Shown here piece after piece: positions 1 to 5,857 of a stretch of DNA of 6,052 nucleotides. How positions within the stretch are numbered: position 1 is the stretch's first letter; each line of letters starts with the position of its first letter. Source of the stretch: Labilithrix luteola. Its GTDB lineage: Bacteria; Myxococcota_A; Polyangia; Polyangiales; Polyangiaceae. Position numbers and translations under genes: made by a program. The stretch is from the NCBI GenBank assembly GCA_026225435.1, contig JAMFST010001240.1, positions 1 through 6,052 of the forward strand, read 5' to 3'. The notes below the pieces were generated by a model. It was not told the DNA's origin. It made no database searches and saw nothing but the letters and a program-made list of their open reading frames with translations.

Positions 1-33
1 TACTGACCTGGCCGAGGGGAGTCGCGGCGGCGA

Positions 34-1779
34 TCAGGGGCCGTTGGGGCCCGCGTCGGACACGCCGGAGCTGGTCGCGACGCTGGGGATGCCGGCGGCG
101 ATGACCGCGGCGTTCCAGCCGCCGGAGTACCAGGCCCAGGTCTGCCCGGCTTCGTCGAGGCGGTCGCCGATGGTGGCCCAGGTCTGCTGGGGGATCAGCT
201 GCACCGGGCTGCTCTTCGGCGTCGGGCCGTCGTACGACGACGGGTGCGGCTCGTTGACCGAGTAGGCCGTGTTGACGGCAAAGTTCACGCACTTGCTCGG
301 GTCGTACGAGCAGTCGGCCCCCTCGTTTCCGAAGTCGGCCAGTGGCGGGGTGAGCTCGCCGTCGGTGGTCGACGTGAGGACCGCTCCCGGCGGGACGCTG
401 GTGGTGTCGGGTACGCCATCGATGAGCCCTTGCGCGTTGGTCGTCGCGATGAGGCCCGCGTCGGTCGGGGCGCCGCGATAGACCGGGCTGCGGGCGCCGA
501 TCAGCCAGAAGTGGTTGAGGAACGAGCCACCGAAGCCCGCGTGGAAGAACTGATCGCACACCGTGACGACGGCCGGGTGGGCCGTCATCCACTGCGCCAC
601 GGGGAGCGAGGCCGTCGGCCAGTAGCCCATGCTCTGCCCCGCGCTCTCGTTGTTCCAGAGCGCGTAGGAGTCCATCTTGCCGCCGTTGATCTGCAGCTGC
701 TCCTGGTAGAAACGGTGAAGCAGATCGTTGGTGATGGAGCCTTCCTGGAAGTACGTGGTGAAGTCAAAGGGGCCGTTGGGAACCGACGCGTCGCCGAGGT
801 TCTCCACGCCCGGCGGATACGGCCCGTACTGCGGCAGCGTCGCGTAGACGCCGCCGTCCGGTCCGACCTGCTTCACGCCGCCGTTCTGCAGCCCCTCGGC
901 GCCCGGCCAGCTCCCGAGGAGGCTGTCGAAGCTGTGGTTCTCCAGGTAGACGACGACGATGTGGTTGATCGAGCTCTGGAGCGAGCCGGAGCCGCCGAAG
1001 CTCATGGCGTTCGCCGACAGGTCTTCTTGCTCACTGTCGCGCTGCTGGAGCGGCTGCAGCCCCCAGCGGTTCTCGATGAGCGTGAGGATGGCGGTGGTGT
1101 CGTAGGTCGTCGAGTCGACGCCGCCCTTGGCGAAGGGAGAGATGAGGATGCCCGGAACGCGGGTGCCGGGGCCCCAGCTGTCCACCACGGGCGGCGCGAC
1201 GTGGTCGGCGTGTCCGCCGTTCTCGTCGTACGTGATGAAGATCGCCGTGGAGGACCAGTTCGGACCGTTGTAGACCGCGTTGAGGATGGCGACGGTGTGG
1301 TTCTCGCTGTCGGTCTCGGTCGTGTAGTTCGGGTGCTCGTCGTAGAGCGGCTTCACGAAGGAGACCGCCGGGAGCGTGCCGTTCTGGGCGGCGGTGAAGA
1401 AGTCCTGCTCGTCCTGCAGGTTGTGGTTGGTCACCCACTTGCCGTTCGGTGTGGTGATGCCCGCGTCGTTCACCGCTCCACCGCTGCCGCCCCAGTTCTG
1501 GAAGTAGACGAACGGCTGGTGGTGGTACTCGAACGGCGGCGGCGCGATGCCCGCATCGGCCATCGTGCTCCCGTCACGGGTGCTCGCATCCGTCGTCTGC
1601 GTCCCGGAGTCGTCGTCCCCGTTGTCGTCGTCGCCCGGGTTGCCCCCGGCGGCGTCCGAGCCGGCGTCCGGGGGGCCGACGAAATCGTCGTCGGAGCCGC
1701 AGGCGGCGATGGCCGCGGCGGAGAGGAGGATCCCGCCGACTGCGGGGAGCGCGAACGTGTACAGGAACTTCGACTTCAT
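34..1779 (-). CDS. Circularly permuted phosphoesterase (AcpA / phospholipase C-like) lipoprotein
   Basis: Predicted metal-dependent phosphatase or phosphodiesterase of the PF04185 family (acid phosphatase AcpA, bacterial phospholipase C), 581 aa, anchored as a lipoprotein. The chosen ATG gives a clean signal peptide (K2, K4, hydrophobic core, lipobox I24-A25-A26-C27). A TTG start 18 codons upstream only adds Arg-rich sequence. An acidic Asp/Gly/Ser linker follows (about 28-80). The domain order is abnormal. Residues 83-261 match the usual C-terminal half: H86-H87, H149, D185-E186, H190-x-D192-H193, and the family's typical end around 'ENRWGLQPL'. A GGSGS-type linker (262-270) follows. Residues 271-556 match the usual N-terminal half: E280-N281 in 'YLENHSFD', H355, probable nucleophile S419 in 'GGSFLNH', 'TWAWYSGGWN'. 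The order is seen directly; the catalytic roles come from family knowledge recalled from AcpA. No key residue is missing, so activity is likely. The substrate is unknown. No strong ribosome binding site is seen. Confidence 0.9.
   Translation of the reverse strand: MKSKFLYTFALPAVGGILLSAAAIAACGSDDDFVGPPDAGSDAAGGNPGDDDNGDDDSGTQTTDASTRDGSTMADAGIAPPPFEYHHQPFVYFQNWGGSGGAVNDAGITTPNGKWVTNHNLQDEQDFFTAAQNGTLPAVSFVKPLYDEHPNYTTETDSENHTVAILNAVYNGPNWSSTAIFITYDENGGHADHVAPPVVDSWGPGTRVPGILISPFAKGGVDSTTYDTTAILTLIENRWGLQPLQQRDSEQEDLSANAMSFGGSGSLQSSINHIVVVYLENHSFDSLLGSWPGAEGLQNGGVKQVGPDGGVYATLPQYGPYPPGVENLGDASVPNGPFDFTTYFQEGSITNDLLHRFYQEQLQINGGKMDSYALWNNESAGQSMGYWPTASLPVAQWMTAHPAVVTVCDQFFHAGFGGSFLNHFWLIGARSPVYRGAPTDAGLIATTNAQGLIDGVPDTTSVPPGAVLTSTTDGELTPPLADFGNEGADCSYDPSKCVNFAVNTAYSVNEPHPSSYDGPTPKSSPVQLIPQQTWATIGDRLDEAGQTWAWYSGGWNAAVIAAGIPSVATSSGVSDAGPNGP
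112..969 (-). other. Usual N-terminal half of the phosphoesterase domain, placed second
   Basis: Residues 271-556 of the permuted phosphoesterase. It opens with 'INHIVVVYLENHSFDSLLG', the hallmark of the first strand and metal ligands of the family, which normally lies close to the mature N-terminus. 'HRFYQEQLQINGGKMD', 'FHAGFGGSFLNHFWLIGA' (nucleophile S419) and 'TWATIGDRLDEAGQTWAWY' follow. The protein ends about 25 residues later in a low-complexity tail, where an ordinary member would continue into FEYHHQPF. Confidence 0.85.
997..1533 (-). other. Usual C-terminal half of the phosphoesterase domain, placed first
   Basis: Residues 83-261 of the permuted phosphoesterase. It begins at FEYHHQPF, which in ordinary family members lies in mid-protein just after a WYSGGWN-like segment. 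It runs through 'LPAVSFVKP', the EHP loop (H149), 'FITYDENGGHADHV' and 'SPFAKGG', and ends at 'ENRWGLQPLQQRD...ANAMSF', where ordinary members terminate. Spacing H87 to H149 (62) and H149 to D185 (36) equals what I recall for H288, H350 and D386 of Francisella AcpA, which supports the residue assignments. Confidence 0.85.
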
Positions 1780-1832
1780 GGGCTGCGACCGTAGCGATCG
1801 CGCGCGCCTCGCTCGGTTACGTTTCGGCAGCA

Positions 1833-1851
1833 AAGCCGCGACGTGCGGCTT
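1833..1851 (-). terminator. Small hairpin between heme lipoprotein and phosphoesterase genes
   Basis: A perfect 7-bp inverted repeat (AAGCCGC / GCGGCTT on the minus strand) with a 5-nt loop starts 12 nt after the stop codon of the diheme lipoprotein gene and is followed by a single further T (the run is TTTGCTG). It could be a weak intrinsic terminator or attenuator. The U-run is too short for a confident call. The remaining 84-nt gap shows no recognisable promoter. Confidence 0.3.
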
Positions 1852-1863
1852 ACGGGACGGTGA

Positions 1864-3612
1864 TCAGCGTGCGAGGCGGAGCGAAGTCGCGCCTTTCCGT
1901 ACTCCGGTGCTGGCGCCCACGGGCACGTCGTCGTGCACGTTCTCGCTGCGCGTGAGCACCGTGTCGCGACCGCGATCGAAGCTCTGGGCGTCGACGATCG
2001 CCTGGTAGGCGCGATCGAGATCGAGCGTGCGCGCCGCCGAAGGCAGGAGCAAGGTGGAGACGTCGGCGTGCAGGTGGGCGAGCTCCGCCGGCTTCACCGC
2101 GCCGCTGGCATCGAAGAAGCGCGCCAGCACCTCGTGGTTCTCGCGCAGCTCGTCACCGGCGCCCGCGTGCTGCAGGTAGTAGGTGTACTCGTAGCTCCCG
2201 TCGATGCGCTTCGGCTCGGCCAAGCCGCGCAGATCGCGCTGGCTCCAGTGGTACCAGCCGACCTGCCGCGCGAAGGTGAAGGTGCTGTCGACCGTCGCGC
2301 CGATACCGCCGTGGCAGCCGGCGCACGAGGCGCTCTCCTCGAAGGTCTGCGGGCGCAAGCTGCCGTCCTTGGCCTCGATGAAGCCCTGCAGCATCCAGCC
2401 GCGCTTGTTGTACACGCCGTGCTCGGCCTCCCAGGTGACCTCGTGGGCGCCGTCGCGCGACTCGTTCTCCTCCTGCGCCTCGATCAAGGTGTGGGCGTGC
2501 GCGGTGCGGTAGTCCTCCCAGCGGACCTTCTTCGCGTAACGCACCTCCTTCATCCGCGCGGCCATCCGCGACACGCCGTCGTCGCCCACGTCGAGGTAGC
2601 GCACCGTGTGCAGCAGCTCGGTACCGAGCGGCAGCAGCCCCGGCGAGATGGGGAAGTAGCGGCCGGCGCCGGCGTCGCTGCCCGGGCTTGAGGCGGCCGC
2701 GCCGACGTAGCGCATCCGCGTGCCGCCGTTGTCGTCGGCGATCGCGTCGAAGGCGATGCGCGTGGCCGCGCCGAGGTGCCCGTCGAGATCGAGGTCCACG
2801 CCGTAGAGCGCCTCGTCGACCGCGTCGATGGGCACGTCGTGCCGGGTCACCAGCGCCAGCGCGATGGAGAAGTTGAGCGCGTAGACCGCGTCGTCCAGCT
2901 GCCCCGCGCCGTTGGTGTGCAGCAGCGGATCGAGCCGCACGAGCACGTCGTCCGTCGACCCGTTGGTGGGGAAGAACGCGCCCGGGAACGGGTAGTAGGC
3001 CATGGCTCGCCAGCCGGTCGCGCTCCCGTCGGGGCGATGGTCGAACCCCTGCGCGTCGAAGTGGAACCAGGCATCCGGCACGTACCCGTCCCAGCTGCCG
3101 TTCCCGTTCTCGTCCCACTCCTTCGGCGGCGTGGCGAGCGCCTTCGCCAGGGCGAGCTCCTGCCCGTCGGCGCTGAAGTAGTTGCTGGCGCGCACGTGGG
3201 CCAGCACCGCGTCGTCCGGCGCGCGCGGCACGTGGAGCACCGGCGGATCGAGCACGTTGCTCCACGGGTTCTTCTTCGCCGGCTCGGGGAGCAGGAGGCG
3301 CAGCTGCAGATCACCGTCCTGGGTGTAGTTGGGCAGCTCCGACTGCGTGTGGCAGGCGTAGCAAGGGTTCGCCCCCGCCGAGGTCTTCGTGAAGCACTGC
3401 GGCGGGATGTACGCGACGCGGTTGGTGAGGTGCTGCGGCCGCGCGAGGTAGGGGCTCTTCGGATGCCACGCGCGCGCAGCGGAGGCATCGGCGAGGGTGG
3501 CCTTCGGGCCGTCCGTCCCGCCGTCGCGCTTCGTCGGCGCCTCGCGCGTGCACCCGGCGATGATCGCGGCGCACGCGACAGCGGCGGGGAGGAGCGGACG
3601 AACGTGGCGCAT
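1864..3612 (-). CDS. Putative diheme c-type cytochrome lipoprotein, function unknown
   Basis: A 582-aa protein from an ATG start with a short signal peptide and lipobox I18-A19-G20-C21, so it is predicted to be lipid-anchored in the envelope. Two canonical heme c attachment motifs are visible, C84-Y-A-C87-H88 and C430-A-G-C433-H434, about 340 residues apart. An extra Cys, C73, lies in 'YIPPQCFTKT' just before the first heme. Between the hemes are acidic, calcium-loop-like stretches: 'DENGNGSWDG' (167-176) and 'DLDLDGHLG' (273-281). There is also an aromatic stretch around 'MAYYPFPGAFFPTNGSTDD' (204-222) and many His residues that could be distal heme ligands. The two-heme assignment is direct; electron transfer or a redox-enzyme role is inferred. 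I do not recognise a named family and give no symbol. The gene starts 75 nt after the hydrolase upstream and ends 84 nt before the permuted phosphoesterase. No clear ribosome binding site precedes the ATG. Confidence 0.82.
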   Translation of the reverse strand: MRHVRPLLPAAVACAAIIAGCTREAPTKRDGGTDGPKATLADASAARAWHPKSPYLARPQHLTNRVAYIPPQCFTKTSAGANPCYACHTQSELPNYTQDGDLQLRLLLPEPAKKNPWSNVLDPPVLHVPRAPDDAVLAHVRASNYFSADGQELALAKALATPPKEWDENGNGSWDGYVPDAWFHFDAQGFDHRPDGSATGWRAMAYYPFPGAFFPTNGSTDDVLVRLDPLLHTNGAGQLDDAVYALNFSIALALVTRHDVPIDAVDEALYGVDLDLDGHLGAATRIAFDAIADDNGGTRMRYVGAAASSPGSDAGAGRYFPISPGLLPLGTELLHTVRYLDVGDDGVSRMAARMKEVRYAKKVRWEDYRTAHAHTLIEAQEENESRDGAHEVTWEAEHGVYNKRGWMLQGFIEAKDGSLRPQTFEESASCAGCHGGIGATVDSTFTFARQVGWYHWSQRDLRGLAEPKRIDGSYEYTYYLQHAGAGDELRENHEVLARFFDASGAVKPAELAHLHADVSTLLLPSAARTLDLDRAYQAIVDAQSFDRGRDTVLTRSENVHDDVPVGASTGVRKGATSLRLAR

Positions 3613-3657
3613 CGGCGACGCTTGTGCCGCGCGCGTGCAACGGACGTGCGACGAACC

Positions 3658-3671
3658 GCCGAACGCTCGGC
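3658..3671 (-). other. Short inverted repeat with a direct-repeat partner
   Basis: GCCGA / TCGGC (5 bp, 4-nt loop) lies in the 75-nt gap after the metallo-hydrolase stop codon. The 8-mer GCCGAGCG (minus strand) occurs twice with a 13-nt period (3677-3684 and 3664-3671); the second copy forms most of the hairpin. No U-run follows, so a terminator call is weak. A tandem operator is possible but unsupported. I see no -35/-10 pair in the gap. Confidence 0.2.
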
Positions 3672-3687
3672 AAGATCGCTCGGCGAG

Positions 3688-4881
3688 CTACTCGAGATCG
3701 GCCGGGATCCCGCTCGTCACCAGCGGCCGCTGCTCCGCCTGCAGCCACGGCAGCGCTGGCCACCAGCGATCCGCGCCGTCGAGCCGCGTCTCCGTCGTCG
3801 GCTCCACGCTCTCGCCGGGCGCCGGCGTGAGCACCGACACGCCACGCACCTTCGCGGCGGCGAGCACCCGCTCCACCGGCTCGGTCCACACGTGGTTGGC
3901 GAGCGCGAAGAGCGCCCAGTGCACCGGCAGCAGGCGCCGCGCGCGCACCAGCTGGCTCGCTTGCACCGCGCGCTCCGGCCCCATGTGCCAGTCGGGCCAC
4001 CCCTGATCGTACTGGCCAGTCTCGATCATCGCGAGATCGAAGGGGCCGAGCCTGGTGCCGATGTCGCGCAGGTCGGGGAAGAAGCCGCTGTCGCCCGAGT
4101 AGTAGATGCGGTGCGCGGGCCCGGCGATGGAGAAGCCGCCCCACAAGGTGTGATCGCGATCGGCCAGGAAGCGCCCGGAGGCGTGCCGGGCAGGCGTGCA
4201 GGTGAGCGTCAGCCCGTGCACCGTCGTCGACTGCCACCAGTCGAGCTCCACGATTCGCGACTCGGCGATTCCCCAGTAGGCGAGGTGCGCGCCGATCCCC
4301 AGCGGCACCACGAACACCGCCTCGGTCTCGTGGGCGAGCGCCTGCACCGTCGTCTGGTCCAGGTGATCGAAGTGGTCGTGCGAGATGACCACCGCGTCGA
4401 TGGGCGGCAGATCGGCGATGGCGACCGGCGGCGGATAGAAGCGCCGCGGCCCGAGCGGAGCCGAGGGAGGGAAGGGGGACACCCGCTCGCTCCACATCGG
4501 GTCGGTGAGCACGTGCGCGCCGTCGATGTCGACCAGCGTGCTCGAGTGCCCGAACCAGGTGACGCGCAACCCGCTCGTCGGCAGCGCGGCGAGGCGCGCG
4601 AGATCGACCGGCGGAGTCACCAGCGGCGGATCGGGCGAGGTGAGCGGATGCGAATGGAGGAGATCGCGGACGATGCGCCCGTTGTCGTTGATGATCGGCT
4701 GCGGGTCGACGAAGTGATCCTGCTGCCACTCGGGCGAGTCCTGCATGCGGTCGCGCCGCGCGCCGCTGGCCGCGTGACCGAAGCCGGTCCAGCCGAGCGT
4801 CACGAGCACCGCCGTGATCACCAGGAGCAGCGCGACGGTCCAGCCGAGCGCGCGGGCAACGAGCCGGAGGACACGCCTCAC
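3688..4881 (-). CDS. Membrane-anchored MBL-fold hydrolase, NAPE-PLD-like
   Basis: Predicted zinc-dependent hydrolase of 397 aa in the metallo-beta-lactamase superfamily, closest by motif layout to N-acylphosphatidylethanolamine phospholipase D-like proteins. The GTG start is chosen because its GTGA overlaps the stop of the upstream gene. It directly precedes an Arg-rich stretch and one hydrophobic segment (about 14-31), which acts as a signal anchor or signal peptide. The reading frame stays open far upstream, but that part is a shadow of the upstream gene. Metal ligands are H168-x-H170-x-D172-H173, H233 in 'PARHASGR', D264 in 'YYSGDSGF' and H321 in 'LPVHWALF'. Their spacing closely follows what I recall for human NAPE-PLD (H185/H187/D189/H190, H253, D284, H343). 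The fold and dinuclear metal site are confident. A phospholipase D reaction is only suggested; many bacterial relatives have unknown substrates. It probably acts on the periplasmic side of the inner membrane. Confidence 0.88.
   Translation of the reverse strand: MRRVLRLVARALGWTVALLLVITAVLVTLGWTGFGHAASGARRDRMQDSPEWQQDHFVDPQPIINDNGRIVRDLLHSHPLTSPDPPLVTPPVDLARLAALPTSGLRVTWFGHSSTLVDIDGAHVLTDPMWSERVSPFPPSAPLGPRRFYPPPVAIADLPPIDAVVISHDHFDHLDQTTVQALAHETEAVFVVPLGIGAHLAYWGIAESRIVELDWWQSTTVHGLTLTCTPARHASGRFLADRDHTLWGGFSIAGPAHRIYYSGDSGFFPDLRDIGTRLGPFDLAMIETGQYDQGWPDWHMGPERAVQASQLVRARRLLPVHWALFALANHVWTEPVERVLAAAKVRGVSVLTPAPGESVEPTTETRLDGADRWWPALPWLQAEQRPLVTSGIPADLE
4878..4881 (-). promoter_or_regulatory. 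GTGA stop/start overlap (translational coupling)
   Basis: The TGA of the SGNH hydrolase (4880-4878) and the GTG start of the MBL-fold hydrolase (4881-4879) share bases in a four-base GTGA. A weak purine-rich site (GGTGA) lies just upstream, inside the SGNH coding region. This arrangement usually means re-initiation by the same ribosome, and it decides the start chosen for the downstream gene. Confidence 0.7.
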
Positions 4882-5834
4882 GGGTTGTTCACCGTGCTCG
4901 AGGCGACGCCTTGCAGCGCGACGGCGACCGAGGGCGGGATGCCCAGATCGGCCGCCACGCGCTCCCTCGCGCCCAGCGTGCGCACGTCGACCCCGCTGAT
5001 CCGCTGGGAGAGCACCAGCGCCGCGAGGTACGCCCCCGCTGCGCTCGGGTGCAAGGCATCCGGCGCGCGCCGTCGTTCCGCGTGGCCGGCGGGCAGCCCG
5101 TAGTAGAGCGAGGGCACCTGCGCGTTGCCGCCCGAAGGATCGGCGCTCGCGACGCCCGCTGCGAAGGCGCGCAGCCACGCGTCGCCCACCGGCGCGACGC
5201 CCGCGATGTGCCCGTCCTGCGCCGCCGCGCTGGCGTAGGCCTGGTGGTAGGCGGCACCGACCGCCGCCACCGACGCCGGTGCATCCCCGCGCGGCCACGT
5301 CTCGTAGAGGAACACCTGCGCGGCCGGAGCTGCGGCGTGCACCGCGCGCTCGATCGTCTCGACGCTGCGCGAGAAGCGCGCCGGATCTCCGTTGCCGTTC
5401 TCCGAGAGCGCGGGCGGCAGCGGCCGGGCGCTGATCTCCTGCAACACCACGACGTCCCACTTCGCCTGCGCGATGACGGCTGGCGCGGCGGCGAAGTTCT
5501 TCTCCAGGCTCGTCTTCGAGATCGCCTCGAGGTGCACGTCCCACGACTGCCCCACCTCTCCCGCGAGCACCGCCACCATCGCCGGGACCCCGCCCCACGG
5601 ACCGGTCTCCTGCTCCGACTCGGCGCGCGCCCCCTGCTGCCCGAAGTTCTCGTCCACCACGAGATCGGAGCGGTACGTGCGCACCGGCGTGTACCGGCCG
5701 TGCGTCAGGCTATCGCCGACGAAGAGGACGTGGCGTCCGGTCCGGGGCTGCGGCTGCACGGCCACCTGCGCGATGGACGGCGTCGCGCACGCGCTCGCCA
5801 AGGTCAACAGCACGAAGGCGAGGCGTCTCTTCAC
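4878..5834 (-). CDS. Exported SGNH/GDSL-type hydrolase, DUF4886-like features
   Basis: A 318-aa predicted serine esterase or lipase-type hydrolase, read from a GTG start that directly precedes a typical signal peptide (K2-R3-R4, then 'LAFVLLTLASACA'). Cleavage could follow S14-A15 as a lipoprotein (C16) or 'SIA' (20-22) by ordinary signal peptidase. Block I is 'FVGDSLTHG' with nucleophile S42. The C-terminal acid/base pair is D259 and H262 in 'DALHPSAAG'. In place of a typical block III Asn there is 'VVVLQEIS' (Q132, E133), as in the DUF4886-type branch of the superfamily that I recall. Block II Gly is not obvious. The motifs are seen directly; hydrolase activity is a family inference, and the substrate (carbohydrate ester, lipid or other acyl ester) cannot be told. 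It lies 21 nt after the AAA ATPase gene and overlaps the metallo-hydrolase start by 4 nt, which suggests one transcript and coupled translation. Confidence 0.82.
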   Translation of the reverse strand: MKRRLAFVLLTLASACATPSIAQVAVQPQPRTGRHVLFVGDSLTHGRYTPVRTYRSDLVVDENFGQQGARAESEQETGPWGGVPAMVAVLAGEVGQSWDVHLEAISKTSLEKNFAAAPAVIAQAKWDVVVLQEISARPLPPALSENGNGDPARFSRSVETIERAVHAAAPAAQVFLYETWPRGDAPASVAAVGAAYHQAYASAAAQDGHIAGVAPVGDAWLRAFAAGVASADPSGGNAQVPSLYYGLPAGHAERRRAPDALHPSAAGAYLAALVLSQRISGVDVRTLGARERVAADLGIPPSVAVALQGVASSTVNNP

Positions 5835-5857
5835 GACGGCGAGACTACCTCGCCGTC
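5835..5857 (-). promoter_or_regulatory. Perfect 9-bp hairpin abutting the SGNH gene start codon
   Basis: GACGGCGAG / CTCGCCGTC with a 5-nt loop fills the whole 21-nt gap between the AAA ATPase stop (TGA, 5858-5856) and the GTG start of the SGNH hydrolase (5834-5832). It overlaps two bases of the stop codon. The only purine-rich ribosome-site candidate (GCGAGG) is in the left arm. There is no U-run, so an intrinsic terminator is unlikely. A hairpin that masks initiation unless an upstream ribosome melts it would give coupled translation; this is inference. Confidence 0.45.

Noticed and set aside
49..1559. 11-bp near-identical direct repeats (49-59 and 1549-1559, 10 of 11 matching, same frame) at the two ends of the permuted domain, as a possible scar of the rearrangement
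   Set aside because: Both encode the tripeptide DAG, which recurs elsewhere in the same protein with the same codons (for example in the NDAG and TDAG stretches), so the match is not specific to the junctions.
244..1794. Long open frame (516 codons) on the plus strand antisense to the phosphoesterase
   Set aside because: The translation is almost entirely Arg, Val, Gly and Ala with no recognisable motif; it is the GC-rich shadow of the minus-strand gene, which has a signal peptide and catalytic motifs.
1780..1833. TTG start adding 18 residues to the phosphoesterase, possibly a twin-arginine signal
   Set aside because: The Arg pairs are not in an RRxFLK context and lie too far from the hydrophobic core; the ATG at 1779 gives a normal lipoprotein signal.
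1052..1833. Possibility that the swapped order is an assembly error or a broken gene
   Set aside because: Both joins are in frame, at domain boundaries, with a complete signal peptide, a suitable linker and a fitting stop codon; no frameshift or internal stop is present. Long reads would still be the decisive test.
1780..1863. Sigma-70-type promoter for the phosphoesterase in the 84-nt gap
   Set aside because: A TTGCTG is present on the minus strand, but nothing like a -10 box lies at the right distance.
3311..4729. Minus-strand 472-codon frame overlapping the heme lipoprotein and the MBL hydrolase in another frame
   Set aside because: Arg/Ala-rich composition and no motifs; the alternative frames carry clear HxHxDH and CxxCH motifs.
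2776..5103. Very long open frame (775 codons) on the plus strand spanning three minus-strand genes
   Set aside because: It crosses several real genes and their boundaries, is extremely Arg/Val/His-rich and has no domain signature; expected by chance in such GC-rich DNA.
4882..5598. N-terminal extension of the MBL-fold hydrolase by 239 codons
   Set aside because: This part is out of frame with, and fully inside, the SGNH gene and is Arg/Gly-rich. The GTG at 4881 with GTGA overlap and an immediate membrane segment is a far better start.
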